A DNA stretch of 64,000 nucleotides, from contig NOKP01000010.1 of assembly GCA_002682825.1 (NCBI GenBank), positions 1,054,001 to 1,118,000 on the forward strand. Direction: 5' to 3'. The DNA comes from Neonectria sp. B-13. Its lineage: Eukaryota > Ascomycota > Sordariomycetes > Hypocreales > Nectriaceae. The notes below the pieces were generated by a model. The model saw nothing but the letters and a program-made list of their open reading frames with translations, was not told where the DNA came from and ran no database searches. Position numbers and translations under genes: made by a program. Of this stretch, positions 49,058-61,545 are shown one piece after another. How positions within the stretch are numbered: position 1 is the stretch's first letter; every line of letters begins with the position of its first letter.

Positions 49058-49869
49058 TGCCGCAGTCCAGGACGGCTTCGGCGATCTGCGTCTCGTTGTC
49101 CGCTGTCGTGACGTAGTACAGCCGGGTGGTGACTGCGGAGGATGAGAGCGAGGCCTCCGCGGCCAGGGGTGCGCCCCAATTGGGCTCGACGGATAGATCG
49201 AGGGTATAGCTGCTGGTGCCTTCGTCATCGTGGATGCGCTGGTACAGGATGTCCGTGGTGTTGAGGTCGTTGTAGAAGACGTGCGCGGTCTGGTCGTCGT
49301 CGTCGGTGACGAGCGCGGCGGCCATACAGCGCTCGTCGGCGTCAATCGGCCCCGTCTTCCTCGGCACAGGTCCGGACGGCGATGAGCCGCTGCCGGAGTC
49401 GGAGTCGTCGCCTCCGGAGCCGGCCCTCGAACCTCCGACGACACCGCCGACGATGGCAGCCACCAGCACGGCGGCCAGCACAGCGAGGCCGATGAAGAAG
49501 TTGAGGCGCTTCATGCCGCAGCACGTCCGCGCCGGGGCGGTCTTGGTCAGAGAGGCCTCGCCGCCTCTCATGTCCCCGTCGCCATCCTTGTTCGCGACGA
49601 CCTCTTTCTGAGTGTTGTCGAAGGCGAGGATGAGGCCGGCGGGAGTCTCGACGACGACCTCTTTCTGGGTGTTGTCGAAGGCGGGGATGAGGCCGGCGGG
49701 AGTCTCGACGACGACCTTGCCGTGGCCCTGCGGATCGGGCTGCAGCGCGGTGTTTACCACCTCGGGCGCACGTTCAGGGTTGACCGCGATGGGATATCTT
49801 TCATCGTCGCGCTGGAGGGTGTTAGTTTTGTCGGTTCGGCTCAGTCGGATGAGGCACGGAGCATACCAT
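48302..49869 (-). CDS. Membrane-anchored fucose-lectin-like beta-propeller protein
   Basis: Coding exons (minus): 49867-49869 (ATG only), 48695-49811 and 48302-48621, giving 479 residues. The N-terminal 105 residues are cytosolic-type and include a duplicated 19-residue unit, VVVETPAGLIPAFDNTQKE. A Cys pair (TCCGMKRLN) precedes a single transmembrane segment (FFIGLAVLAAVLVAAIVGG, about residues 106-128), so it is a type II membrane protein with a large outside domain. The outer domain has repeated blades of the form YYVTTADNETQIAE, RVYFQADGGNIWVL and FYVSDSTERLRYFEYSD, and ends VYYTNPSTGTIVSYFQN and RLMYFQNSTLVMS, as in fungal fucose-specific lectin folds. An aspartate run lies between blades. 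Sugar binding is inferred. Confidence 0.85.
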
Positions 49870-51559
49870 CTTGAGGTTCTTGACGAGAACCTGGAGGTCC
49901 CAAGTGTGTAGGATGAGGCAGACGAGATACTACGTATCGTATCGACTTGTGTCTTGAGGGTCTCAGTCCTGGAGGATCATTCCCGGCCAGGAGATAGATG
50001 GGTCGAGATGGAGACGGGACGAACGCTTGATGGAACTTGGAAAAGAATTGGGCAACTCAAGAAGAAGCCATGGTCGCAATCCGTCTCGGCAAAGCTGCTC
50101 CTACACGGTAAGTCAAACATCGATTCCACGGGCTAGGCTACTAAGTTTCAGCCCCGGCCGTTGTCTATCACATCCCAGCCCTGCACGAAGATCATCACCA
50201 CCAGTTGTAGTTGGGTCCGGCGAGCGGGATGGATAGAATCATGACGGAATCTCGAGGTTAGTGCTATCCTCCGGCCTTCCAGTGGCCTCTAGGGCCTTTC
50301 TAGTTCCCCACGCCACGGGGCGAAGCACAGGACCATGCGATTGCTGAGGCAGGGGGTGGCATGTTGGAAACATGAGTAGTGGTTATGGTTGGGCGCGAGA
50401 TGCGACGATCTTTCTATACGATGCAAGTTGACGACGCTGCTTCCTTGGCGCCATGGCCCGTGGGTCCGCGAAAAGACGGCTGGAGCAAGCAAGCAAGTCT
50501 CTGTTCGACTTTCCCAAGAAGAGGAACCTTGGCATTGAACGAGAGAAAAACGGGCTGGGACCGTTACACTCTTTTGTTTGCCGGGCTATTCTTGGAGTCT
50601 TGGGTTGTCAATCATGGAGTCTACTACATAGTCAAAACTACATAAGTGTCCTGAGATCGCCGATAGTCTGGCTTGATACGGAGTAGAACGGCACTTGAAA
50701 GTAACTTTATTATCCCTTGTTGAGGGTGTTAGTCCAATTTCCTCTAATGATAATCCCTCAAATCGGGCCATTGCCCTCCTCCCGACAGACAAGGTCGACG
50801 ACGACGAGGCTAAGCACCCGTTCTGCATGTACATTAGGATGCATCTTCTCCATAGCTCATTCGAGCACCCCAGACTCGGACCCATAACACCATATTTAAG
50901 ATACTCGCTAAGCCCAGTTCAACACTTGACATGACGCAAGCTACACAAGGGTAGCCCGGCCAAGCACCCGTCTGCTGGAATGAAAGGACTCTCTCTGAAT
51001 TGGCTGACATTCCGTTTCGCCATCTGTTGTAGACGGCACAGCGACTGGCTGGTGTTTATTCGGGTCAACCAGCATCAGAGCTGTAAAGATGAGATAATAC
51101 AACCGTCACATCGCCAATTGTCTCCTGCTCAGCTGCTTGAGCTCCAAGAAGAAGCGTCAGTCTATGAACCTTTTTTGTCGGGCACTCCGTTATGAAGTCC
51201 AGTAGTTCATTGGCCTCGCTTTGTAAGAAATGGGGTTGTTGATCTCGCCAAACCGCCAAGCGAGGCTGAGTATACACAGCAGTGCGTTGGCTGGCTTGGC
51301 TTTGTCAGTATTGGTCACACAAGGGTCCACCTCTCATGGCACGTATGGAGACTCGATGAATTTGTACTTCTCGTTAGTCTCCCATTTTTTTTCATCAAGG
51401 ACCTTTCTACCTCTAAGTATATGGGTCCAACCACAATCTATGTAAGTCGGCAATGTGAATAATGTACAGCGAAGAGGAAGGCAGGATGCCATCCTGGTGG
51501 TTGTCCAACACCTCTTCAACAAGAGTCCAGAACAGGATGAACTTCATCGAGTCCACCGC
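49870..51559. other. Intergenic region, no gene seen
   Basis: About 1.7 kb containing the lectin-like gene promoter and the 3' region of the next minus-strand gene. No protein-like frame. Confidence 0.5.
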
Positions 51560-52471
51560 TCAAACGACCGTCTTGCAAGGCTTAACGACCGAAGGCGTGA
51601 TGCCGAAGCGCTCCGAGAACGGGTCGTCTCCAGCTTCCTTCGGCTCGTGCTCGATGATGTTGGCGATGAGCTCCGAACGCTCAGAGCCCCAGTACGTCTT
51701 GATGAAGGCGAAGATGAGGTCCAGCGCGGACGTGACCTAGTAGTCGTCAGCAACATGTTTTGGATACTCCCGACAACCGGCAGAGGTAAAATGGCATAGA
51801 CTTACACCGGACGAAGACCAGATCTTGCCGTCGATGACGAAGCGCGCCGGCGTCACCCAGTTGACATTCGGGCCCATGGCTTTCACCGTTTCCCAGGCCT
51901 TCTTGTTGGTCGTCGCCATGTGGCCGTCCAGCACGCCCGCCTGCGCGGCAATGCCGGCGCCGGTGCAGATGGTCATGAAGATGTCGACCTTGGGGAACAT
52001 CTTCTGGATGTAGGCGATCTCGGCCTGCAGGTTGGTGCTGCGGGCGCCGGGCCCGCCGGGGACGATGAGCACGTCGAGGTCGAGGTCGTCGTCGAAGGTG
52101 TTGGTCGGCTGGACGACGGGCCAGAAGCTGGAGTTGAAGCTGTTCATGGTGATGGGCTCGGTGGTGACGGGATCGAGGCTGGCGGCCACGAGGTGCAGCT
52201 TCATCTGCTGGGCGCCCAGCGCCAGGAGCTGCAGCGGGTCCAGCGTGCCGAAGACGTCGATCATGTCGAAGGCCCGGAACAGCACCACGCCGATGTTGCG
52301 GATGTCCGAGCCCCGCAGCGCCGGGATCGCCCCCGGCGTCACGCACGTGCCGTTGGACGATGCCGCCGCCGTGCGGGAGACGCCATGGTGGCGGTGCGGA
52401 GGCAGGGCCGCGGCGAAGGGCGCGGTGAGGAGGGCGAGGGCGCCGGCGAGGTATGAGGTTGAGAACCGCAT
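51560..52471 (-). CDS. Secreted DJ-1/PfpI family protein
   Basis: Exons (minus): 51806-52471 and 51560-51736, giving 280 residues. A signal peptide (MRFSTSYLAGALALLTAPFAAALP) is followed by a DJ-1/PfpI fold: RNIGVVLFRAFDMIDVFGTLDPL, LDLDVLIVPGGPGARS, and the nucleophile elbow IFMTICTGAGIAAQAGVLDG with Cys at about residue 166. Then GPNVNWVTPARFVIDGKIWSSSG joins across the 69-base intron to VTSALDLIFAFIKTYWG. The family includes peptidase-like, isonitrile hydratase-like and chaperone-like members. The signal peptide suggests a secreted or vacuolar protein, unlike the cytosolic members. Activity not determined. There are two possible N-glycosylation sites (NGT, NSS). Confidence 0.88.
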
Positions 52472-54144
52472 GGTGTCGGTGTCTTTGTTGGGTCTCTGCT
52501 GGTTTTGTTGTTGTTTTTGACTTGAACGACCAGCGTCAAGAGTGTCTAGGGAGTGACTGAAGCTGGTAAAGGGAGTGGACGCTTGTCTGAGTGATCAAGA
52601 AACAAGGGGAGTCAATCCCGAGGCGAAGCAGATCTCGTAGTCTCTCCGGAGAGCAGGCAAGGCACCAAGGAAGGAAGAAAGGAAGAAAGGAAGACAAGGC
52701 AAGACAACCAAAAATGAACAGAACCGAAACCAAGAATGTTCTTGATGTTAAAGGCGAGAACTCGTATGGCCCACTGTGATTCATGGACCCGGGGCTTCTT
52801 ATATACCTACATACCGACTTCTCACATAGCGTTCTCATCCACCCACGTCTATGCAAACCTGCAACTTATCAATCCTCCGTCTCCATCATCCCGAAGCCAA
52901 GAGCCAATCCGCAACTCGCAAGCGAAAGGAACGGACGGGGGGGAAACTTGCTCAAATCCCCTAACCACATGAACTACTGCGCCTCCCGAACATGGCCAAG
53001 CAAAAGCAGCAGTCGAAACCACCACTACAGCGTAACCACATCCAATAGTTGCGGCTCGCCGAGTCCCATTCCCTCTTCCCTCATTGCCAAGTTAATCAAT
53101 ACGCATCCCGTCGCTCACATAGAGTGGAACCGCTCCCCAGGCTCCGCAACCTGATACTCCGCCGGGATCCCGGAAAACGAGAATTCGGGCCTCTCCGGGA
53201 TGGGGGGTGAGCGGGTTTGCCGCGCGCGAAACCCCCTTCTTCTCCCCTATCGTTTATGTTCTCTAAGACCACCTTAAACATGCTCACCGAGGACTAGGAC
53301 TTCATCGGTAGGCGGCGCAGGGATGATGCCTCAAGTACCCAGGGCCCCACGTCGCTTTTGGCGGAGCAAAGAGCGATTGGAAGGGGGGACATGGGACAGA
53401 ATTGAGAGAGACTCGCTCGAAACAAACCATGGATGCGATGGCCTGCTTCCCGAGTTCCTCAATAACTGTCAGACTTGTCGGTATGGATACCTAGGCCAGC
53501 CAAGTCTTTTCTCCGTCTCAGACTTCGGCACCCTCTTAACTTCGGATGAAAGACTCACCAGTCAAAAGACGTTTCTCTGCCCCTGGACGAAATAGAAGGA
53601 CTTGGAAACGCAATCCCTAGAAATCAGGGGACTGGAGTCAAAGTTATGGCCACTGGCTTTGGTGCCGTTTCAGGTTTCGTCCACCTCAGCCAACCACAGC
53701 ACCCAAAACAACCATAACTTGAATATTGATCAACATCAACTGTCAACTGCCGTCATCCAACGGAGCAGCTCTCGAATACAGCATCCTCTCAGGGTCATTG
53801 TCTCTTGTCTCCAATCAATCATTCTCACATTTTCTCATATCACTATCGCTATCGAGCACGCCAACCCGTGCCACCTGAGAGATGTAACCGCCATCTCTAG
53901 TCCCCAAGAGGGGGTCCCCTATCATTACTTTGCGTGTCTCGGTTCTGGCGTCCAATGATTCCAGCAACCTCCCATCCATGACAGTGGTAGCTTGTGTCCA
54001 TCTCGTCATAACAAAATTATCAACGCCTTTGCCAGTCCCAGGGAATTTCCGTTCCGCCCAAATCGAGCCCTTTCCAAGATCGCCGAGAGGTATATATAGG
54101 TACAAGACATGATTACCGAACCGATGCACTGAGCAGTCAGCACA
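52472..54144. other. Intergenic region, no gene seen
   Basis: Promoter of the DJ-1/PfpI gene, about 1.7 kb in all, then the 3' region of the bHLH gene. A gaaggaagaaagg repeat lies near 52668-52692. No supported coding sequence. Confidence 0.5.
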
Positions 54145-55594
54145 TCATCGGCCCTCCAAGCCGGCGAGCTGCGCTGCCAAGACCTCGTTGCCCTTGAGCA
54201 GCTCTTCCAGCCACTCCGCAGCCATCGACAGCATCGTGCTCTTGCTGAAGCCGCCGCCCCGGAGCCCCGGAACCAAGTCGCACAGGTCATCGAAGCCCTC
54301 TTTAATTAGCGTCCTTCGCTTCTGCTCGCTCCGGATGTGGTTTTCTCGCTTTTGCTCCTCCGAAAGATTCTCTCGTGCAGATTTGGCTGCATTGGCAAGT
54401 GATTTCCGTCGCTTCCCAGCTGCTGTTTCTTCAAGGGGTGGCGACGAGGTGGAGGCGGCACGTTCGGCCTTGGGTTTTCGTCTCCTTCCAGCTTTGGGAG
54501 TGGCTGTGTCGTTATCGCCTTCGCCATCCGGGGCTTCTTTGCCGGTCTTGCTCTTCCGTCTCTTCCGTGGCGGTGCATCGGCTTCTTGTTGCATTTTGAC
54601 TAGGTTCGCCACTCGGTTGCGACCTGCAGTTGCCATTTGTCCATGGCTAGGACTACTTGGTCGCGTGTTATCCGCGCTTTGACTAGGCTCTAAGCATTCA
54701 AGATACTTGAGCTGTTCCTTGGCAATCGACTCGGTCGTCTCCTTATCCGAGTGTGTGGTGTAGCCCTGGATGTGGTTGAAGTTGGAATCTGAACCCCACT
54801 GGTACTCTGGAGGGGGGGGTTCCCGGACCTGGCGCCTCTCCTGCGAGCCAAATACCCAGTCCGCAAAGGTGGCTTCAACCTCGCCGGCTGCAAGACTTCG
54901 CCGGTTGTCCTCTCGAAACTCTTCCAGGGGCTGGTGTCGAAGATGACCGACGGGGGGTCCGATCGTTCTACGTGGATACGTTGACTCGATACCGCTAGAG
55001 TTGTGTCGCTGAGCAGAACCGTTCTGTAGGAGAGTAGCTGCGGCGTTGAGGACGTCGTCGGGGGTGTGGTTGTGCTCCAAGTGCGGTTGAGCTGGAGGCG
55101 GCGGCGGAGGGGGAGGCGGCATCATCCCAGAGCCCATAGGCATCAGATTATGGTAGTCACCCAAACTGCTGGCTAGACCGTGGCCAGGAGGCGAAGTCAA
55201 CGAAGGGCCTGGCTGTTGGCCAAACGAGGTGGTAGAACCCATGAACTGGGGCGGCAAGTCAAGCCAGGTGTCTGTGAAGTTGAGGCCCTCGCCGAAGGAG
55301 GGCATGTTGTAGTGGTCGGCCGTCATGTCCTCAAAGAAGGAAGACAGGAGTTTGTTGTCATTGTCGGAGAGTAGGGGAGCGCCAGGGGCGGGCTCGGGGG
55401 GGTCGAGGAGAGGAGGTTCTTGATTCGGATCAACCGACACTGGAGTCAAGTAGCATGTTAGTTACAGGGCATACGGAGGCAAGTTTTGGAGCCTCGGAAA
55501 GTGACAAGGCAGGTTACGTACAGCCAAAGGCCAAAAAGGGATTGGAGGGCGGCTGCGACGAACCCATCCTCGGAGCCTGTTGTACGGCGAGCAT
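54145..55594 (-). CDS. bHLH transcription factor
   Basis: Exons (minus): 55522-55594 and 54145-55439, giving 455 residues. The first exon encodes MLAVQQAPRMGSSQPP and joins as PFLAFGLSVDPNQEPPLLD. The long N-terminus is disordered, with a run of nine prolines. A basic nuclear-localisation-like stretch (PPRKRRKSKTGKE) and another (GRRRKPKAE) follow. The bHLH domain lies at the very C-terminus: ENHIRSEQKRRTLIKEGFDDLC for basic region and helix 1, a loop with VPGLRGGGFSK, then STMLSMAAEWLEELLKGNEVL for helix 2. The pattern HxxEQKRR fits E-box binding. Fungal homologues include proteins listed as allergen Fus c 3-like. The targets are not known. Confidence 0.88.
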
Positions 55595-58500
55595 GGGGGC
55601 GTCTTTGTGGTGTAGCGGTCTCGAAGGACGGCGGAGTCTTGGAAGCCGGTTCTTGGGCTTATTGATTGTACTTGGGGGCGCTGTCGCTAGTGACGGCGGT
55701 TGGAGACTGAAGACGAGGAGGCGGAAGCGGCGGCTGGTTTGTTGGTGTCGTTATTGAACACGGACAACGACCAGAGACACGAACGACGAGTCGGGTGCCT
55801 CTAGCACATGACACAACCGCAACTTGGAGCGAAATCCGGGGAAGCGACAAAGCATCGACCAAGTCGCGTGCAAGGGCAACAGGCGGCAGACAGGCCACAG
55901 GCAGAGTCGACCAAGGACGAGGCCGGGAATGGACGATGAGTTTGTTGGGGAAACAGCTGAAAAGAAGTCAAAGTTGGACCGTGGTACGGCAGACGTGGGA
56001 CGTGGATCGTAGTTCGTGGTTCGTGGGGTCGTCCTGGCCGCTTGGCGACGGGGGGGGACGCTTTTAGGGCGCTGAATGGGGCCGGGGCCTCGATTTGAGT
56101 AACAGCAACTTAGAAGAAGCGAAAGAGCAAGGGCACGAGCTCAATGCGGGGAGAAGGAGGGCTCAGGAGGAGTGCTCAGGAGGAGTGCTCAGGAGATGGG
56201 CTCGAGAGGAAGAGGAGGGTTCGAAGAAGGTGACGTGCAGTAGTAGAAGCAGTAGCCGCAGCGGTAGCTGGGAGAATGTGGAAGGGGATACGTAGTACGT
56301 GGGTAAGGCGACGGATCAGAGAGCGAAGGGGACGAGCGAGTTCAGATGTTGAGGCGCATGCGCAGAGGAAGGTGTTTGCATTCACATCACGCCCAGGCCT
56401 GCCTGTATCTGCGTCTGCATCCCCAGGCGAATGAATGGCAAGGCTGCGGGTTCTTGCTGGGTTGCTGTTCGCTAGAAGGCGTCGTGGAACACGGAGGAGG
56501 AAATGACGAGAAGTGAAGGTCAAGCGCAGAGAGAGGGAGAGAGGGAGAGAGAGAGAGAGAGAGAGAGTGTGTGTGTGTGTGTGCTTGTATGTGTGTGTTT
56601 GTATGTGTGTGTGTGTGTGTCTGAATGAGATGGTGGAGTGGTGGGCAGGCAAGGTGTGAGTTGTGGAGGAGACGGCAGCGACGGTGGATGAGCAAGTGAT
56701 GGGCGTTGCAGGCCAAAGCGACATTGGAACAGGGCGGGCTGAAGGTACTGTACTTTGAGTCCCGGCGGCCCAGGGCCTAAGTGGACACTAGTTCGCCGAA
56801 TGCAGCAGTAACTCACAGCAATACAGGGCCTTCAGCACTGACCAGCCATGTTGGCATGTACCGCTACATGATCCCGTGTACACGGTACATTAGGGAAGAT
56901 GCGCCATGTCCACTGCCATGTCCCGTCTTAGGTCACCTGCATCGCTCGACGAGACTCCTCCCCGCGACCCAACAGCAAGGCGGCGCCCCTCCTCTCTATG
57001 ATCCTGATCGATTGCATCGCCGGTCAGGACAGAGTACGACGCATGCTACACCAAGTCCGACAGGTTATAGCTGTCATTGGCCCCCGTTGCGGCGCCCATG
57101 ACTGGGCATGTCGTTCCGGGCGGCCCGATACTAGCATGGAGCGTTTATCGGTGGGTTTGCACCAAAGGCCGAATATGCACCTAGGGAACTATCACATGCT
57201 TGCGCCAACCTTGCCAACTTTGCGACTCAGCTGTCAAATCCAAGCAAAAGTCCGCGTTAGAGCGAGTGCGATTTAGCTCCACGGGCACCTCCGCCACCAC
57301 CGTTAACCCAGCTTCGAGCCTGGGACGCCAACCAACTAGAAATACCAACCAGTCCAGTGCCAGTCCACCAGTTCCCAGGGCTAGGATCCTACCGCGGAAG
57401 ACTGCAGGCGCGCCAGGCAGTGAACTGCATGTGGTGGTGGCCAACTTGCAAACGACGGGCTTGCTGGTGCTGGTGCTGATGCTGATGCTGATGGGTCCAA
57501 GCCTCCGAGTTCGAGGTCATTCTGTAGCATTGGAGATAAGGGACCTCTGGAGACTCCGGTGACATGGCCACGCAGACCAAAGACACACCGAAGACGCATA
57601 TTCGTTGGTAGGTATTCGTACTGTACCAAGGTCAGCACCGAAGCTGATGGATTTCGCGGACGGGATGAGCCTCTCGTCTCGTGACCCGCTCGTGACCAAC
57701 TTCGGCCCGCCACGGTCCTGAACAAGGGGTCATCCATGGACTACTACTATGATCCATCCCCCAAAGTACCTCCCTTCTGGGGAATGACGCCAAAATGGAG
57801 GGGCCACCACGACTAGGAGAACGAGCCGAATATCGTTCAAGCACCGAGATTCGACGTGGGCCCCTGTGTGCTGTACTCACTAATTGATTCCCTGGATCGA
57901 TCCTTTGTATTGTTCATGGATCTTTTTTTTTCTCTCATTGATTTGATTAGCTGCGGGAAAAGTGGTTTTGCATTTGCTCCAGCGGAACTTGCCCGCCGTG
58001 TGTTAGTGAGGTGAGCGCCATTTCCCCAGGACGTGGAATGACCTACAGAGTAAGTAGGTAGGTGATGGCTTGATTCCCCAGGCCGAAAACCAACTCGAGA
58101 CACCACGCATCCACACTTCACCTTCTCGCCATCCACCTCACACTTCCCGATCACTCACTGACTCAGTCGCTCAACCATCGACACATCCCGCTCGCTGCCT
58201 TATTGCCCGTTACACATTCAACACTCACAAACCTGTGCCCAATCACCCCCGCCTTGTTATCCGGCCTCAGACACCCTTCCAGGCTTCAACCGAAGGCGCC
58301 CCCCTGATCTGCGCATCACATCTTCACCTTCGGCCATCATCCGCGTCTCGTCCAAGTCTCGTGTCTCCTCTACCTTCCATTCCACAGCCACCACACCTTT
58401 CCTCCGAAATTAGGCCACCCGGTTCCCCAGTTCCCCAGAACCCAAACCCAAACCCAGGTTAGTTTGCGCATCTCCACTTGTCCATCCCCCATCATCAACC

Positions 58501-59266
58501 ACCATCACCGCCGTCATCGTCGTCTACCCCAGACACCGCTCAGGCAGCGCGGCCGGGTTGCGGCATCTCTTGGCCGGGGGTTTGCGGTCAGTTACCGTCC
58601 ACTACGGTCCTATACGAAGCACTTCGTACGTACCATCTCCTATCCGGCTTGGTTAGATGGATGGCCCCGTCTCCCGCGTCCATCCCCTGGCCGTGGTCGA
58701 CGTCGACCTTGAACCTGCACGCGCCGTCCCGCAGCCTCGCAGCCAGGCCGAGGCTCATGGCAACGGTTCCCCACAAGTCTCATGCATCAACTCCCGACCT
58801 GTCACTTTGCCCTGCCGACGATCATACAGCTCAGGCACAGTAAACCTTGGGATCGGCCATCATTCTGTCGTCAATCGTCAATCGACAATCATCAATCGTC
58901 CTATTTGCCCCTCGTCCCATCCCATCCCACCCCATCGTGCCTGTCCTTGATGCTGTCCTCCACTCGGCTCTGTGGAACACACACCCCCCTGTCTGCCCTG
59001 TCTGCCTTGTCTGACTTGTTTGTCCCGTCCGTTGTGTCTGCAGTCATGCTGTCGTATCCCGTTCTTCCTTGGTCTCTTTCACACCCTCTTCATCCTTCGT
59101 CGACAGGGGCTTCCGTCTTTTTATTGACTTGCTCCGCATCATCCAGGAACCTCCCCTATCTCTGCCTACCTAATCTGGCCCCTTTCAACCGTCTCAAGCC
59201 GGCAGCAGGTCCCGCAGTCCTGTTCGGAACAGCCACCGCATGAGGTAGTCGGGTCGTCGGTCAGCC
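55595..59266. other. 3.7 kb divergent intergenic region
   Basis: Between the bHLH gene and the TMEM135-like gene. It holds the microsatellite at 56522-56622, CT-rich sequence at 58090-58450, and a tctgcc/tgtctg-rich leader near 58990-59040. No frame shows family motifs. Such a long upstream region is common for fungal regulator genes. Confidence 0.55.
56522..56622 (+). repeat. Compound (GA)n(GT)n microsatellite
   Basis: A gagaga stretch of about 45 bases followed by a gtgtgt stretch of about 55 bases with a few interruptions, in the upstream region of the bHLH gene. Confidence 0.9.
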
Positions 59267-61036
59267 ATGGCTCTCGCTGCGCGTCCTTCCCGCAGAGGGC
59301 CCCTGAGTCTCGATGCTGTTCCCGAGATCCTCCGCCCACTCATCCGGGCCTACCTCTTGGGGTATGCCACTGCCGTCGCCCCGCGGTTGCTGACCTTGGT
59401 CCTGCAGCATGTTGCCAAGAGAAGGCGGAACCAACAACTCTCTCCGGATCTCGACGACGGCTCGTTTGTCAAGTCTGCCAAGCACATTGTGCGCATGGGC
59501 TTCAACTTGCAGCGCTTTCCAACTTTTTGCGCCGTCTTGGCTGGTGGGAGCACCATTTTACAGGTAACTACCTAATCCCTACTCCGTATAATGCCCCCTT
59601 TTCTAGAATCCCACGATGGAATCTTGTCACATGCGCCACCCCGGCTGAACCCGGTAGTCTTCCGGATGCCGTCCCGGCACTGGCAGACGCTAGTCTTTAC
59701 TTGTCTTCACTCTGACAACTCAGCTAACGTGCCTTGAAGGAACCCCTGAAGAGCATCATTGACAAGGTTGCAAGACGCCTCAGCGATGCAGCCCGTCTAA
59801 GGTAGGAAGCTCCTATGCCATGGCTTACTCTACTCATTCACTCATGCTCACAACCGGTCCAATAGACTTGCAAGATGGCTGTCAACCTTCATTGCCGCAT
59901 GGTATGGCCTTCGCCTCCTCCACTCATATGAGAGCCGAGCATATACACAAACTTTGCCTGTCAACCCGAACGCACATCCAGATGCCCAGCCTCAGACCAT
60001 CAAGCTCGCTGGTCGAACTCTAGACCTGACCCTGTTCGCCCTTACCCGCGCCCTCGACGTCGTCCTCGGCGATTTATGGGCTCGCCGCAGAGCCCGTCGT
60101 GTAGCTGCGCATAAGTGGACCGTTGTAAGTCTTGTCCATGTCCCATACCACCGCGTTACGTTATGGACTTCTCAGTTGACTCCCCTCCAGACCGAACAAT
60201 GTGTTTCTAAACTTTTCGACCCCCTTGTCTTCGCTGCCTCGAGCGGCTTGGTCATGTGGGCCTGGTTCTACGCCCCGGATTCCCTTCCGAGGACCTACAA
60301 CAAATGGATCACCTCGGCCGCTGCAGTTGACCCGCGTCTCATCGACGCCCTCCGCCGCTGCCGGACCGGAGAGATCCAGTACGGCAAAGACACTGGGCAA
60401 GCGCCCCTGTTGCAGGGCATGTGCGTCGACTTTAACTGGCCCCTAGCGTGGGGTGATCCTGCAACGACAATCCCGTTCCCCTGTGAGATTGTACACATGG
60501 GCTGTGGTTCTTCGTGCGAGTACCATGCCATAAGCCGCTTCTGCCGCGCCTGGAAGTGGTCCATGGCCACATATCTGCCTCTGACGCTCGCCTTCGCCAT
60601 GCGCAACCCCTCCCGCAAGGCCGTCATCCGCGCCGTCGCCTCATCCTGCCGCTCCGCCGCCTTCCTAGGCACTTTTATCACTCTCTTCTACTACAGCATC
60701 TGTCTAACCCGTACGCGCATCGGGCCCCACCTCCTCGAGGACTCCAACGAGTGCCGTCAGCGCATCGACGGCGGGTGGTGCATCGGCGCCGGTTGCATCC
60801 TCTGCGGCTGGAGCATGCTCATCGAGACGCCCAGCCGCCGCAAGGACATTGCTCTGTTTGTCGCTCCCCGCGCCATGGCTACGTTCCTGCCGCGGAAGTA
60901 CCCGCTCGACAAGCAGTGGCGGGAGACGGTGGTGTTTGCCGCCAGCACGGCTATCGTCTTCACCTGTGTCAAGGAGAATCCAGGCCGGGTGAGGGGTGTG
61001 TTTGGGCGATTGCTGAAGATGGTCATGGAGAAGTAG
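59267..61036 (+). CDS. TMEM135-like integral membrane protein
   Basis: Exons: 59267-59563, 59740-59801, 59866-60124 and 60191-61036, giving 487 residues. It resembles the TMEM135 family, which has Tim17/22/23-like membrane helices and is linked to peroxisomes and mitochondria in animals. Visible features: FNLQRFPTFCAVLAGGSTILQ, RLARWLSTFIAAWYGLRLLHSY, TLDLTLFALTRALDVVLGDLW, LVFAASSGLVMWAWFYAPDSLPRTYNKWI, a Cys-rich loop (CEIVHMGCGSSCEYHAI), FLGTFITLFYYSICL, and GAGCILCGWSMLIE with RKDIALFVAPRA. The third intron (66 bases) is in frame, so retention cannot be excluded, but GTAAGT and CCAG borders support it. Role inferred from family. Confidence 0.85.
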
Positions 61037-61545
61037 CTTGGATTCTAGCTACAAGAAAGGATAGAGTTGGGAGGAGTCGGGTTAATCATCTATTGGGTAC
61101 CCGTTGTACTATACCCGTTGCTATTTGTATAAAAGAGGTAGAGCGCGCCCATTTCGGGTGTATTTCATAATCATAATGAGTCTTGCTACTTTGCCCAGCC
61201 AAAGAGTAGTCACTGCACGGCCTCTCTGAAGAGGCTGCCGGCGTTCAATGCTTATTGTGCCGTTTTGTCCTAGAATCCGATGTCCAACTCTCTAAGTCTG
61301 GATCATCGATCTTTGAGAAGGACCCATAGCTTGGGTTCTCTCTCCAAGGCCGATTTTTATCAATTCCTTAACGGTCTTGGCTCAACCCCGGAGGGTTAGT
61401 TCAGGACAGTCTATCGAGGCGATACACCAGTCCAAAGGGGTCACGTCACATCAGAAGCACGTCAAGGCCGTCATGGATATGAAACACGCAAAAGCCCAAA
61501 CCACAACTCCATTGCCATGATTCATTCATTTCTCATCTATCTCCC
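61037..61545. other. Convergent intergenic region
   Basis: 3' regions of the TMEM135-like gene and of GET2. No coding sequence is seen. Confidence 0.6.

Noticed and set aside
56176..56816. Frames with His/Thr and Leu/Ser runs around the GA/GT microsatellite
   Set aside because: The runs come from translating the dinucleotide repeat; there is no protein-like sequence on either side.
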